DNA of 64,000 bases, from the NCBI GenBank assembly GCA_947501325.1, contig CANMVC010000002.1, forward strand, positions 124,001 to 188,000, read 5' to 3'. The stretch is from an uncultured Sphingomonadaceae bacterium (GTDB lineage Bacteria; Pseudomonadota; Alphaproteobacteria; Sphingomonadales; Sphingomonadaceae). Positions 41,802-52,088 of the stretch are shown one piece after another (positions within the stretch are counted from its first letter, which is position 1; every line of letters starts with the position of its first letter). The translations under genes and the position numbers were made by a program. Below the pieces are notes generated by a model. The model did no database searches. It saw only the letters and a program-made list of their open reading frames with translations, and had not been told where the DNA came from.

Positions 41802-43376
41802 TTACGTAATCATTTTTTGCAGTGTCTTAACATGGTCTGCTTCAGCTGCCGGCTTGTCTGTTCTGATCCGAGATATCCTAGGGAAGCGCATAGCTAGTCC
41901 AGATTTATGACGCTTGCTTTGATGAACTGAATCAAAAGCGACTTCCAAAACCATGGTCTTTTCCACTTCGCGAACCGGGCCAAATCGCTTGATCGTATTT
42001 TGTCTTACAAATCGGTCCAGCATTTTTAATTCCTCATTCGTAAAACCAGAATAGGCCTTCCCGACCGGATAGAGTTCTCCATCGTCTGTCCAGCATCCAA
42101 AAGTATAATCAGAATAGAAAGATGATCTTTTGCCTGATCCCCGCTGCGCATACATCATCACGCAATCAGCGACCAAGGGGTTGCGTTTCCACTTATACCA
42201 GAGGCCTGTTTTGCGGCCTGATATATATGGACTATCTCGTCGCTTTAGCATCACTCCTTCAATGGCTGCATCTCTTGCACCATCGCGAATCTCATTCAGA
42301 TGTTCAAAGTCGCGTGCCTCCAATATCGCTGAAATGTCAAACCGTTCGGGGTTGAGTTTGGGAACAAATGCTTCGAGTTTTTTCCGGCGTTCCGTCCAGC
42401 TGAGTTCTCGCAAATCCGTCTCCTTATCAAATAATATATCGTATAAACGAACAAAAGCTGGATAATCGGCCCGCATTTTCGCTGAAACTTTTTTGCGGCC
42501 CAATCTTTGCTGTAACGCGTTGAAGCTCGCGGCTTCACCACCCTGAAACTCGCCGCGAACTAAGAGCTCCCCGTCTACAACACCGATGGCATCGAAAGCA
42601 TCAGCAACATCTGGAAACGCTGACGTTATGTCATCGCCGCCACGACTAAAGAGTTTCGTCTCCTGACCTGTCCCAACAATTTGGATACGGATACCGTCCC
42701 ATTTCCACTCTGCGACATAATCAGCCATATCCAGTTTTTTGTCTTCCAAGGGATGTGCGAGCATGAAAGACCGGAAAAACGGAATACCTGTTAAATCCGG
42801 CCGATCAGCGCGTCCTTCTCCCCATGCAAATAATTCCAAATAGGGTGGTGAGAGTGCATGCCAAACCTCTTCTATGTCTTCGATTGGCATAGCAAAGGCT
42901 TGCGCAAACGCCGTTTTAGCTAGGCGTGCTGAGACACCGACACGCATCCCTCCGGTTGCTAGTTTGAGCAAAGCATAGCGTTCATTCGAACCCATGATAT
43001 CCATAAAATTTGCTAATAGTTTTGGCGCTTCCGATCGACTGACAGCTGCGAGCTCGTCAACAATCTGCCCAACTGATAGATGCTCCTGAGAGGTATTTTC
43101 AGGATTTTCAGGCCAAATCAGCGCTACGGTTTCCGCTGTATCACCAACAAAATCTCGACTTAAGCGAAAGAGCGTCTCGTCAACGCGCTCCATTGCCATA
43201 TTTCGGACAGCTGAAGCTTTGACGGTTGGAAAATCAAGTTCCCCCGTCAGCGCTGCTAAAACCCACCCCCGATCAGGATCAGATGCTTGCTTCAGATAGT
43301 AACTGATCAACCGCAACTTGCCGTTGCGTGATCGCGTATAGATCAAGTTGTCGAGAAGTTCGGAAAAGGCCTGCAT
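41802..43376 (-). CDS. ATP-dependent DNA ligase (exonuclease-associated)
   Basis: A 524-residue ATP-dependent DNA ligase. The nucleotidyl Lys225 lies in EWKWDGIR, which follows a large N-terminal DNA-binding domain. VKLIFLG-type motifs are replaced by VDGELLVRG (motif III), IEGVMLKRRDSPYISGRKTGLWYKWKR (motifs IV/V, partly quoted) and an OB-fold C-terminus. It belongs to the bacterial group that travels with an MBL-fold exonuclease and usually with a Lhr-like helicase and PdeM phosphoesterase. Here only the exonuclease gene is adjacent, separated by three bases. The ATG at 43376 or the GTG one codon upstream is the start. Role: DNA-damage repair, inferred. Confidence 0.9.
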   Translation of the reverse strand: MQAFSELLDNLIYTRSRNGKLRLISYYLKQASDPDRGWVLAALTGELDFPTVKASAVRNMAMERVDETLFRLSRDFVGDTAETVALIWPENPENTSQEHLSVGQIVDELAAVSRSEAPKLLANFMDIMGSNERYALLKLATGGMRVGVSARLAKTAFAQAFAMPIEDIEEVWHALSPPYLELFAWGEGRADRPDLTGIPFFRSFMLAHPLEDKKLDMADYVAEWKWDGIRIQIVGTGQETKLFSRGGDDITSAFPDVADAFDAIGVVDGELLVRGEFQGGEAASFNALQQRLGRKKVSAKMRADYPAFVRLYDILFDKETDLRELSWTERRKKLEAFVPKLNPERFDISAILEARDFEHLNEIRDGARDAAIEGVMLKRRDSPYISGRKTGLWYKWKRNPLVADCVMMYAQRGSGKRSSFYSDYTFGCWTDDGELYPVGKAYSGFTNEELKMLDRFVRQNTIKRFGPVREVEKTMVLEVAFDSVHQSKRHKSGLAMRFPRISRIRTDKPAAEADHVKTLQKMIT

Positions 43377-43379
43377 CAC

Positions 43380-44378
43380 TCAGTCATCTTCCTCTTCCCG
43401 ACCAACCATCTCCAAAGCTCTGGCTTTCATCTGGTTAAGTGCACACCAATGCACCAGCGCCTCTTCGCGGCCATGCGTTACCCAGGTTTCCGATGGAGAC
43501 ACATCTTTGATGGTTTGTGTAAGTTCATCCCAATCGGCATGATCAGACATGATGAGGGGGAGTTCAACATTCCGCTGGCGCGCCCGTTGCCTTACGCGCA
43601 TCCAGCCAGATGCCATGGCGCTGATAGGCTCCGGCAACCGCCGGCTCCAACGATCATTCAGAGCAGAAGGTGGTGCCATGACGATTTGCCCGCGCATATC
43701 ACCCTTCTCTGTTTCCATAACCGATCGAATATCGCCTAAATCAACTCCTAGCTGCATGTATAAATGACACATTTTTTCCAGAGCGCCGTGCAGATAGATT
43801 GGATCGTCGTAGCCGGCTTGCCTGAGCTCACCGATGACCCGTTGCGCCTTGCCCAAAGCATAAGCACCAACCAATATGCAGCGATCTGGATTTGTTTCCC
43901 TCGCCCATAATAGTTTTTGTATTTCAACGGCGGTGGGAGGGTGTTTAAATACCGGCAATCCGAACGTAGCCTCGGTTATAAAAATATCGCAGGGGATAAC
44001 TTCAAAGGGAGCGCAAGTAGGATCGGATCGCCGTTTATAGTCACCAGTGGCAACAACCCGCTCGCCTTTATATTCCAAAAGTATTTGGGCCGAGCCCAGA
44101 ACGTGTCCAGCGGAGTGGTAGCTGATCCGAACATCACCTAGTTTGAAACCGTCGCCATACGGTACGGCGAACCCATCAGCGGTAGCATAGCGTAATTTCA
44201 TTATCGCAAGAGTTTCGGGGGTAGCCCAGACTTTCCCGTGACCTCCACGAGCATGATCCGCATGACCATGTGTCACTAATGCGCGGGATACAGGTCTTGC
44301 GGGGTCAATCCATGCATCTGCAGGTTTTACGTAAATACCGTGAGGATGTGGTTCAATCCAATGGGTTTCTTTGGTCAT
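43380..44378 (-). CDS. Ligase-associated MBL-fold DNA exonuclease
   Basis: A 332-residue metallo-beta-lactamase-fold nuclease of the YSH1/CPSF-like group. The HGHADH metal motif is at 37-42. YHSAGHVLGSAQILLEYKG and VATGDYKRRSDPT are further metal-binding segments, and SDHADWDEL is the C-terminal motif. It directly precedes the ATP-dependent ligase, with which family members are described as a DNA-repair pair. The genes are leftward, and their base composition looks somewhat more AT-rich than the rpsP or topA regions, so a separate origin is possible but not shown. Confidence 0.9.
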   Translation of the reverse strand: MTKETHWIEPHPHGIYVKPADAWIDPARPVSRALVTHGHADHARGGHGKVWATPETLAIMKLRYATADGFAVPYGDGFKLGDVRISYHSAGHVLGSAQILLEYKGERVVATGDYKRRSDPTCAPFEVIPCDIFITEATFGLPVFKHPPTAVEIQKLLWARETNPDRCILVGAYALGKAQRVIGELRQAGYDDPIYLHGALEKMCHLYMQLGVDLGDIRSVMETEKGDMRGQIVMAPPSALNDRWSRRLPEPISAMASGWMRVRQRARQRNVELPLIMSDHADWDELTQTIKDVSPSETWVTHGREEALVHWCALNQMKARALEMVGREEEDD

Positions 44379-44424
44379 CGCTATATATAGCGTTTAAAAA
44401 CCAAAAAGTTCCAGCAAAAGCCTG

Positions 44425-45639
44425 TTAGGCCGCCAACTGCAATTCCAGACGGCTCCAAATTTCTAGCAAAGCTTCGGTAAGTTCGGCCATCATCTCTTCT
44501 GTATGGACAGGACCAGGAGTAAATCTCAGTCTTTCTGTGCCACGTGGCACGGTTGGGTAGTTAATCGGCTGAACATAGACACCATATTCCGCCAACAAGA
44601 TATCACTGATCCTTTTTGCTTTGACCGGATCACCCACTAAGAGAGGGACGATATGTGTCGTCGATCCCATTACCGGCAAACCAGCATCAGAGAACATGTG
44701 TTTCAATGTTTGTGCAGCGGCTTGCTGCCCATCGCGTTCTTGACATGATTGCTTGAGATGCCGGACACTTGCCAACGCACCAGCTACAAGAACAGGTGAG
44801 AGACTGGTCGTGAATATAAAGCCAGGCGCATATGAACGGATTACATCAATGATCTTCTGATCTGCGGTAATATAACCGCCCATAACTCCCACAGCTTTTG
44901 CCAATGTGCCTTCTATGATAGTGATGCGATCGGCAACCCCGTCACGCTCAGAAATACCGCCACCATGGTCGCCATACATGCCGACAGCATGCACTTCGTC
45001 GCAATAGGTAAGTGCGTTATATTTGTCAGCAAGGTCGCAAATTTCATGCAGTGGCGCGACATCGCCATCCATCGAGTAAATGCTCTCGAAAGCCACCAAT
45101 TTTGGTGCATCTGGATCTTCTGCGGCTAAGAGTTCCTCAAGATGGTCAAGGTCATTATGTCGGAAGACGCGTTTTTCACAACCACTATTCTTGATACCGG
45201 CGATCATGGATGCATGGTTCAATTCGTCTGAAAAAATGATGCAGCCGGGCAAGATTTTGGTCAGCGTTGAGAGCGTCGCTTCGTTGGAAACGTAGCCCGA
45301 AGTGAACAATAGAGCGCCGGACTTGCCATGCAAGTCAGCCAGTTCGCTTTCCAGCTGTACGTGATAATGGGTATTGCCGCCAATGTTGCGCGTGCCACCA
45401 GAGCCAGCGCCGACATCATGCAGGGCTTCTTCCATCGCGGCAATAACGTCGGGATGTTGACCCATGGCGAGATAATCGTTGGAACACCAAACGGTTACCG
45501 GCTTGGGCCCGTTGTGATGCGCAAAGCAACGCGCGTTGGGAAAGGTTCCCTTGTTCCGTAATATATCTATGAAAACGCGGTAGCGACCCTCACTGTGAAG
45601 ACGGTCGATCGCTTGAGAAAAAACCTTATCATAGTCCAC
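44425..45639 (-). CDS. hemA: 5-aminolevulinate synthase
   Basis: Condenses glycine and succinyl-CoA to aminolevulinate, the first step of heme (and chlorophyll) synthesis by the C4 pathway, typical of Alphaproteobacteria. The 404 residues have the PLP Lys248 in IEGTLAKAV, at the same number as in the Rhodobacter enzyme. [15 protein letters not shown] is the substrate loop and [10 protein letters not shown] the cofactor Asp region. The start is GTG at 45639 with GGAATGG upstream. It sits alone between murI and the exonuclease gene. Succinyl-CoA can come from the methylmalonyl-CoA pathway encoded at the right end of the window. Confidence 0.95.
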   Translation of the reverse strand: MDYDKVFSQAIDRLHSEGRYRVFIDILRNKGTFPNARCFAHHNGPKPVTVWCSNDYLAMGQHPDVIAAMEEALHDVGAGSGGTRNIGGNTHYHVQLESELADLHGKSGALLFTSGYVSNEATLSTLTKILPGCIIFSDELNHASMIAGIKNSGCEKRVFRHNDLDHLEELLAAEDPDAPKLVAFESIYSMDGDVAPLHEICDLADKYNALTYCDEVHAVGMYGDHGGGISERDGVADRITIIEGTLAKAVGVMGGYITADQKIIDVIRSYAPGFIFTTSLSPVLVAGALASVRHLKQSCQERDGQQAAAQTLKHMFSDAGLPVMGSTTHIVPLLVGDPVKAKRISDILLAEYGVYVQPINYPTVPRGTERLRFTPGPVHTEEMMAELTEALLEIWSRLELQLAA

Positions 45640-45748
45640 TTTACACCATTCCCTGTGTCATTCTCTTACCAAGCGATCCCTCTGGAATGGCCATTAACGA
45701 CCTTTTTTCGGAAATTCCAGCGCGAACCATTCGCAATAAGCCATTTGG

Positions 45749-46561
45749 CTATAACGCTTCCAATCTCGTCAAGCCAAATTCTTCCAGTTTGCTCCGATAA
45801 GGCAACAATTTTTCGATCCTATCTGTCGTCACAAAAACCCCGTTTTCAGGCGATTTCGGCCAAGTTACGTCATGTGTGAGATAGGCAATCCGTCTTGCAA
45901 TGCCCTGTGAACCATCGATAAATTTAATGTCTCTGACAAAAGATTTCTGCAACTCTTCTTGCAACAATGGAAAATGCGTGCAGGCCAGAATCACTGTATC
46001 AATCTCTTTGCCATATTCTTGTTCCAGCAAGCCAGATACGGCCAGATCGATAATTGCAGGATCAAGCAGGTCTCCGCGCAATTTGGCCTCGGCCGCATGA
46101 ACCAGTTCAGGGGCTCCAAAACGCAGCAGTTTTTTATCTGCTGCAAATTCGCTGTGTAGCCGGTCCACGTAAGGTTGCCGAATGGTGGCAGGTGTGCCCA
46201 ACAAACCAATAACGCCCGTTTCGGTCATCAGACTGGCTGGCTTTATGGCCGGCACCGTTCCTACCACAGGGATGTCCAATACCGATCGGACGACATCAAG
46301 CGCGATTGTTGACGCCGTATTACAAGCAATTGTAACCAACTGTGGCTTATAGCGTTCGACCAGTCGCCCCAACAGCAGCGGGATACGGGTGGAGAGCTCC
46401 GCCTCGGATTTCATACCATAGGGCATCCCTGCATAATCAGCAGCGTAAATGACAGGCGCTACGGGTAGAAGCTTCTGCGCTTCCTTGAGCACCGACAGAC
46501 CGCCGATTCCGGTATCAAAAAACAATAGTGGCGCAGTTGTTTCTATTTCGTCGGCTATCAT
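45749..46561 (-). CDS. murI: Glutamate racemase
   Basis: Makes D-glutamate for peptidoglycan. From ATG 46561 (AAAGG seven bases upstream) it has 271 residues. The two catalytic cysteines are Cys80 (IACNTAST) and Cys194 (LACTHFPLL), and DTGIGGLSVLKE is the N-terminal signature. A longer reading from TTG 46597 would add 12 residues and cover half of an inverted repeat; I consider it less likely. It lies upstream of hemA in the same direction, with a 109-base gap, and divergent from plsY. Confidence 0.94.
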   Translation of the reverse strand: MIADEIETTAPLLFFDTGIGGLSVLKEAQKLLPVAPVIYAADYAGMPYGMKSEAELSTRIPLLLGRLVERYKPQLVTIACNTASTIALDVVRSVLDIPVVGTVPAIKPASLMTETGVIGLLGTPATIRQPYVDRLHSEFAADKKLLRFGAPELVHAAEAKLRGDLLDPAIIDLAVSGLLEQEYGKEIDTVILACTHFPLLQEELQKSFVRDIKFIDGSQGIARRIAYLTHDVTWPKSPENGVFVTTDRIEKLLPYRSKLEEFGLTRLEAL

Positions 46562-46593
46562 TGCTGCACCTTTAAAATCGGTTCGTTGAGGCA

Positions 46594-46626
46594 TCAACCG
46601 GCTCCGTTAGTCCTACAACCGGTTGA
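46594..46626. repeat. Inverted repeat between murI and plsY
   Basis: Perfect 8-base arms TCAACCGG (46594-46601) and CCGGTTGA (46619-46626), 17-base spacer, in the divergent promoter region. Possible operator. Confidence 0.35.
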
Positions 46627-46709
46627 TCTTAACAGGTTTTACACCGCAAAAGCCTTGCTCAAACGTTCTCTTACAGATAGCTCACGGAAATCAAGGGGGA
46701 TTTGGTATC

Positions 46710-47303
46710 ATGCAATCCATGTGGATTGAACCAATTTTGGCTGTGTTCTTCGGCTACATGCTGGGATCAATCCCTTTTGGCCTGTTGCTGACGCGCTTGT
46801 CTGGCGCTGGCGATCTGCGCGAGATAGGATCTGGTAATATCGGCGCGACCAACGTTTTGAGGACCGGAAACAAAGCCATAGCGGCGCTGACCTTGCTACT
46901 CGATGTCGGCAAGGGTGCCGTGGCGGTGCTTATTGCGTCGAGCATTGAAGGCGGATTGGGCGTGTTGGCGGGGATGGGGGCGTTTCTGGGCCATCTTTAT
47001 CCGGTTTGGCTGAAATTCAAGGGTGGCAAAGGGGTCGCGACCTTGCTCGGTATTGTTGCCGCTTTGGCCCCTATATTGGGCATAGTCTTTGCCATAACCT
47101 GGATTGCCTGCCTGGTAATATTACGATATTCATCGGTTAGTGGCATGCTTGCCTCTATTTCGATACCCATCACAGCTGTTATAGTTGGTCAATATTCATG
47201 GGTACCCATGTTTATAGGCTTTGCCCTGCTTGTAATCTGGAAGCACCGCGCTAATGTTGAGCGGCTGATGGCGGGCGAAGAGCCCAAAGTCGGCGCGTCC
47301 TAA
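46710..47303 (+). CDS. plsY: Glycerol-3-phosphate acyltransferase PlsY
   Basis: Inner-membrane enzyme that transfers acyl from acyl-phosphate to glycerol-3-phosphate. From ATG 46710 it has 197 residues with five helices. The motifs GSGNIGATNVLRTG (40-53), a KFKGGKGVAT loop and a C-terminal WKHRANVERL segment identify it. GGGGA lies nine bases before the ATG. The reading from 46623 has 29 extra polar residues that do not match the family. It is followed 29 bases later by dprA, an order common in bacteria. Confidence 0.93.
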   Translation: MQSMWIEPILAVFFGYMLGSIPFGLLLTRLSGAGDLREIGSGNIGATNVLRTGNKAIAALTLLLDVGKGAVAVLIASSIEGGLGVLAGMGAFLGHLYPVWLKFKGGKGVATLLGIVAALAPILGIVFAITWIACLVILRYSSVSGMLASISIPITAVIVGQYSWVPMFIGFALLVIWKHRANVERLMAGEEPKVGAS

Positions 47304-47332
47304 TTCCCCCAACCCGTTAAACGGTACGCAGC

Positions 47333-48445
47333 ATGAACGAAGACTTTGATCGGCTGAGGCTGATTCGATCCGCCAATATTGGCCCGGTAAGCTATGTCCA
47401 ACTCATCCGTCGTTACGGCACAGCCGCCAAAGCGCTTGAGATGCTGCCTGAATTGGCCGCAAAAGGCGGGGGCAGGGCACCACGCCTCTCTGACCGCTCC
47501 AGCATCGAACGGGAAATGGAAAGGACGCTCAAGCTGGGCGCGCAATATCTGTTTCTTGGCGACCCGGATTACCCCTATCTGCTGACAGAACTTGGTAACG
47601 CACCGCCAGCCTTAATCTATCGCGGTAAACTGGCCTTGCTCAGCCATCCAACCGTTGCGATTGTCGGTGCGCGCAATGCCTCCGCCGCCGCTTGCCGGTT
47701 TGCCAGGGATCTCGCCAACAGCCTGATGACCGAGCATGTCACGGTTGTTTCCGGCCTGGCGAGAGGAATAGATACGGCTGCTCATCAGGGATCGGTCAAC
47801 AAATCCGCCGTTGCGGTAATCGCCGGCGGCATCGACATCTGCTATCCACCGGAAAATGAAAAACTGCAGAACCAGATAGCGCAAGATGGCCTGCTATTGG
47901 CCGAGCAACCACCCGGCACGGAACCCAAAGCCCGCCATTTTCCCTATCGGAACCGGATTATTGCCGGCCTGTCCCAAGGAACAATCATTGTTGAAGCCGC
48001 TCCCAGATCAGGCTCCCTGATCACCGCCAGACTGGCCGCAGAGGCCGGACGACATGTCATGGCTGTACCCGGCTCTCCGCTCGATCCGCGGTCAAGGGGG
48101 TGCAACGGACTGATCCGCGAAGGCGCTACACTGATCCAGTCCGCAGATGACGTCCTGGAACTCATCCACCATTTTGACGAGCGCGCAGCAGGCGCCAATA
48201 TACCGCTCGATCTGTTTGAAACCCAAGGTGATCCCTCGAAATTGCGGGAAACGCAAAGTGAAGAAATTGATGACACAGCCAGACAGTTGCTAACCCGGCT
48301 GCTCAGCATGACGCCGGTGTCAGTCGATGAGCTTGTCCGGCAATCCGGCTTGTCCGCTGCCTCGGTACAAATGATCCTGCTGGAACTGGAACTCGCCGGC
48401 CGATTGGCACGCCACTCGGGAGCCCGCGTAAGTTTGCCCAGTTGA
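47333..48445 (+). CDS. dprA: DNA processing protein DprA
   Basis: Binds incoming single-stranded DNA and loads RecA in natural transformation. The 370 residues have an N-terminal SAM-like part (to about 80), the Rossmann core with VAIVGARNAS, VVSGLARGIDTAAHQGS, VIAGGIDICYPPEN and the GTIIVEAAPRSGSLITARLA segment, and a C-terminal winged-helix domain (about 315-370). A complete, intact gene; its presence does not prove competence. It starts 29 bases after plsY. Confidence 0.93.
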   Translation: MNEDFDRLRLIRSANIGPVSYVQLIRRYGTAAKALEMLPELAAKGGGRAPRLSDRSSIEREMERTLKLGAQYLFLGDPDYPYLLTELGNAPPALIYRGKLALLSHPTVAIVGARNASAAACRFARDLANSLMTEHVTVVSGLARGIDTAAHQGSVNKSAVAVIAGGIDICYPPENEKLQNQIAQDGLLLAEQPPGTEPKARHFPYRNRIIAGLSQGTIIVEAAPRSGSLITARLAAEAGRHVMAVPGSPLDPRSRGCNGLIREGATLIQSADDVLELIHHFDERAAGANIPLDLFETQGDPSKLRETQSEEIDDTARQLLTRLLSMTPVSVDELVRQSGLSAASVQMILLELELAGRLARHSGARVSLPS

Positions 48446-48556
48446 AATCCTATAAAATTAAGCTAAACGGCAATCTCGTCCATCAAGTGCTTGACGAATG
48501 TCCAACCTGTGTTCCAGCCTCGCGCGTATACGTGAGACAAATGAAAATCGGAAATT

Positions 48557-51130
48557 ATGCAATTAGTAATCGTTGAGTCACCCGCCAAAGCGAAAACAAT
48601 CGAAAATTATCTCGGATCGGATTTCAAGGTGCTGGCCTCTTACGGTCATATCCGCGATCTGCCGCCCAAAGATGGCTCGGTTGATCCGGACGACGGCTTT
48701 GCCATGCTGTGGCAGCCCTATGCGGACAAGACCAAGCAGCTCAAGGCGATTACCGACCTCTCCAAAAAAGCCACGCGTCTCATTCTCGCGACCGACCCTG
48801 ACCGGGAAGGCGAAGCGATTAGCTGGCATGTGCAGGAAGTTTTGCGGAAAAAGAAAGCGCTCCCTGAAAAGGTCGACCGCGTAACCTTTAACGCGATCAC
48901 GAAATCTGCGGTCACCGAAGCCATGGCCAATCCGCGGGCGCTGGATGACGATTTGATCGATGCCTATCGTGCGCGCCGCGCGCTGGATTATCTGGTGGGC
49001 TTCACATTGTCCCCTGTATTGTGGCGCAAACTGCCCGGTGCCAAATCCGCTGGCCGTGTCCAATCCGTCTCTTTGCGCCTGATCGTTGAGCGTGAGCGCG
49101 AGATTGAAGCGTTCAATCCGCAGGAATATTGGTCCGTCACATCACAGATGGAGCAGGGCGGTCAGGCTTTTGAAGCACGGCTCACTATTCATCAGGGCAA
49201 AAAGCTTGGCAAGATGGACCTGTCCAACGAAGCCGAAGCGACGGCCGCCAAAACAGCGGTTGAAAACGGCCTGTTCACGATTGAAACGGTCGAAACAAAG
49301 CCGCTTACCCGCAACCCGCCACCGCCATTTACGACCTCGACCCTGCAACAGGAAGCAGCCCGTAAACTCGGCTATTCGGCAAGCCACACGATGCGCATCG
49401 CGCAGCAGCTTTATGAAGATGGCGGTATTACTTACATGCGTACCGATGGCGTGCAGATGGACGGCAGCGCCATTTCCGCCGCGCGCAAGGCGATATCCGA
49501 TCGCTATGACGCCAGCTATGTGCCCGACAGTCCCCGCATCTACAAATCCAAGGCCAAAAATGCGCAGGAGGCCCATGAGGCGATCCGGCCCACCAGCTTT
49601 ACCCGCGACACGATGGGCAGCGGCGATCATGCCAAGCTTTACAGTCTGATCCTGAAACGCGCTATGGCCAGCCAGATGGCCGCCGCGCGACTGGAGCGCA
49701 CGACCGTTGAAATGCTCGATGGCACAGGTCAAACCGGCCTGCGCGCCACCGGTCAGGTCGTCAAATTCCCCGGTTTTATGGCACTATACGAAGAAGGCCG
49801 CGACGACAGCAAAGACGAAAATGGCGGCTTGCTTCCGGCTATGTCCAAAGGTGATAGTCCGGCCAAGAAGTCCGTCGAAGCCAATCAGCATTTCACGCAA
49901 CCGCCACCGCGTTACAGCGAAGCGAGCCTGGTCAAGAAGATGGAAGAACTCGGCATTGGCCGTCCTTCCACCTATGCCTCGATCATCAAGACGCTGAAAG
50001 ACCGTGCCTATGTCCGGACCGAGGGAAATCGTTTCTTTGCAGAGGAAAGCGGGCGGCTTTTAACAGGTTTTCTCGAAAGATTTTTCGAGCGCTATGTCGC
50101 TTATGAATATACCGCCGGCCTTGAGGACGAGCTGGATGATGTCAGTGGCGGCCGTGCCGAATGGCAGAAGATTCTCGAAGCCTTCTGGCATGACTTCAAA
50201 CCAAAAACGGTCGAAGTCATGGAGAAATTGCCGTCAGAAGTTACGGCAGAACTGGACAAGTTTCTCGAACCTTATCTTTTCCCGGAAAAAGAAGACGGCA
50301 CCGATCCGCGCCTCTGTCCGCGCTGTAACGAAGGCAAACTGGCCCTTCGTGGCGGCCGCTTTGGCGCCTTTGTCGCCTGTTCCAACTATCCTGAATGCAA
50401 GTTCACCCGGCGCTTTGCGCAAGGTGGCGGCGCCAATGCCGATGCGGATGAAGGTCCGGAAGATTTGGGTGTTGATCCGGATACAGATGAAAAAGTGACC
50501 AAGATGGTTGGCCGCTTTGGTCCCTATGTCCAGCGTGGCGAGGGCAAGGAAGCTAAGCGTTCCTCCATCCCGAAAGATGTTCCGGCAGAAGATTTTGGCC
50601 TCGAATGGGCATTGAAACTGCTTTCATTGCCACGCGAAGTTGGTGTGCATCCGGAAACGGGCAAGGAAGTTAACGCGCTGATTGGTCGCTATGGTCCCTA
50701 TTTGAGTCATGACGGCAAATCGGCACGTCTGGAAAACACGGCGGAAGTCTTTGAAATCGGCATGAACGCCGCCGTTGCCAAGCTCGCCGATGCCGCGAAA
50801 AACGGTAAGGGTGGCCGCAGAGGCGCTGAGCCACTCAAGATCATGGGCAAACATCCGCGCACCGAAGAAGAAATCAAGCTGATGGATGGCCGCTACGGCC
50901 CCTATGTGACCGATGGTACGACCAATGCGTCACTGCCCAAGACAGTGGATAAGGATCAGCTTACGCTCGAAGAAGCAGCGCAGCTGATTGATGACCGCGC
51001 GGCAAAAGGCCCGGCCAAGAAGCGCAAGAAGAAAGCGGCGCCAAAGAAGAAGGCTTCTGCCAAGAAAAAGCCTGCGGCGAAAAAGAAACCGGCGGCGAAG
51101 AAAGCCCCTGCGAAGGCTAAGGCGGAGTAG
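48557..51130 (+). CDS. topA: DNA topoisomerase I
   Basis: Type IA topoisomerase that relaxes negative supercoils. Of 857 residues, the Toprim domain (1-120) has Glu7 and the DxDxE metal triad Asp80, Asp82, Glu84 (ATDPDREGE), and the nucleophile Tyr293 lies in ITYMRTDG. One tetracysteine zinc motif is seen (CPRCNEGKL to CSNYPEC), with three further repeats of a GRxGPYV type at the C-terminal side. A very Lys/Ala/Pro-rich tail of about 45 residues ends the protein, likely DNA binding. It follows dprA by 111 bases, a common neighbourhood (plsY-dprA-topA). Confidence 0.96.
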   Translation: MQLVIVESPAKAKTIENYLGSDFKVLASYGHIRDLPPKDGSVDPDDGFAMLWQPYADKTKQLKAITDLSKKATRLILATDPDREGEAISWHVQEVLRKKKALPEKVDRVTFNAITKSAVTEAMANPRALDDDLIDAYRARRALDYLVGFTLSPVLWRKLPGAKSAGRVQSVSLRLIVEREREIEAFNPQEYWSVTSQMEQGGQAFEARLTIHQGKKLGKMDLSNEAEATAAKTAVENGLFTIETVETKPLTRNPPPPFTTSTLQQEAARKLGYSASHTMRIAQQLYEDGGITYMRTDGVQMDGSAISAARKAISDRYDASYVPDSPRIYKSKAKNAQEAHEAIRPTSFTRDTMGSGDHAKLYSLILKRAMASQMAAARLERTTVEMLDGTGQTGLRATGQVVKFPGFMALYEEGRDDSKDENGGLLPAMSKGDSPAKKSVEANQHFTQPPPRYSEASLVKKMEELGIGRPSTYASIIKTLKDRAYVRTEGNRFFAEESGRLLTGFLERFFERYVAYEYTAGLEDELDDVSGGRAEWQKILEAFWHDFKPKTVEVMEKLPSEVTAELDKFLEPYLFPEKEDGTDPRLCPRCNEGKLALRGGRFGAFVACSNYPECKFTRRFAQGGGANADADEGPEDLGVDPDTDEKVTKMVGRFGPYVQRGEGKEAKRSSIPKDVPAEDFGLEWALKLLSLPREVGVHPETGKEVNALIGRYGPYLSHDGKSARLENTAEVFEIGMNAAVAKLADAAKNGKGGRRGAEPLKIMGKHPRTEEEIKLMDGRYGPYVTDGTTNASLPKTVDKDQLTLEEAAQLIDDRAAKGPAKKRKKKAAPKKKASAKKKPAAKKKPAAKKAPAKAKAE

Positions 51131-51198
51131 GGGCGCTCCGGCGTTTTGAAGCTGGGGCTTGGGTTGGTGGCTACGTTAAAGTTCGTTTGCGTCTGTGA

Positions 51199-51981
51199 CT
51201 AGGCGCCCGACTGGCTGACCGAACGACGATATAAATGCCAGGTAGCGTGCCCTAGCACCGGAAGCACCAGGAGAAGCCCCAGAAAGAGCGGGAGCATAGC
51301 GACAAACAGCGCAATCGCGATCATCACAGCCCATGCCAATAAAATGATTTTGTTGGACCGCACAGTTGCCAGGCTCACGATAATGGCGGTGATAAAGTCC
51401 ACTTCGCGATCGACAAGCATCGGCAGGCTGACAACTGTGACGGCATAAAAGGCCAGCGCCATAAGCCCGCCCACAACACTGCCGACGAGCAACATCATCA
51501 GGCCCGCGCCGGTGCGAAACAGCTCAAGGGACTCTGACCCAATACCCGATTCAGCAAGAAAGATGGCGAATATGCCGTGGGCGACCATCAGCCAGAATGC
51601 GAATGCGACAAACAGGATGACGCCCATGCTCAATATTTGCTCGTCACCATGTCCGCGCAGGGCTCCAAGGACCGCTCGCCAACTCATTGGCAGACCGGCT
51701 TCGCGGCGGCGGCTGACTTCATAAAGACCCACGGCCACAAAGGGCGCGAGTAATGGAAATCCCGCCGCGACCGGGACCAGCCAGGCGATTTCACCGCGGA
51801 CAAACAGTCCGAAATAGAGAAACATCCCGGCAACCACATAAATACCTGCGAAAAATAACCCGAATAATGGATAGGCTCTAAAATCGGCCCAGCCTTTGGC
51901 AAGGGCAACGCGAAGGTCGCCGGCGGTTAGATCGCTGGCGACAGCTGCTGGTGCAATTTGAGCTTGTTGGCCTGTGCTCAT
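51199..51981 (-). CDS. DUF2189 family membrane protein
   Basis: A 260-residue polytopic membrane protein of the DUF2189 family. It has six helices or so from residue 36 on, with the charged loop EVSRRREAGLPMSWRAV after helix two. The start is taken as ATG 51981, which follows GAGGGGATGTC; a longer reading from 52023 adds 14 residues with no match. The function is unknown; members are often annotated as putative integral membrane proteins or near cytochrome-oxidase genes. It lies between topA (convergent) and era, whose gene ends 108 bases away. Confidence 0.8.
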   Translation of the reverse strand: MSTGQQAQIAPAAVASDLTAGDLRVALAKGWADFRAYPLFGLFFAGIYVVAGMFLYFGLFVRGEIAWLVPVAAGFPLLAPFVAVGLYEVSRRREAGLPMSWRAVLGALRGHGDEQILSMGVILFVAFAFWLMVAHGIFAIFLAESGIGSESLELFRTGAGLMMLLVGSVVGGLMALAFYAVTVVSLPMLVDREVDFITAIIVSLATVRSNKIILLAWAVMIAIALFVAMLPLFLGLLLVLPVLGHATWHLYRRSVSQSGA

Positions 51982-52088
51982 GACATCCCCTCCTCGTGGA
52001 AACGCCACAGGATAATGCATCAAATCAACCGTTACATCAAGTTTTGGGGAAATTAATGACCATGCGAGAACGCAAGGGGGCAGGGCGG

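Noticed and set aside
41802-44378. Phage-defence system formed by the ligase and MBL exonuclease
   Set aside because: Both match a known DNA-repair pair; there is no defence-type partner, recombinase or mobile-element border.
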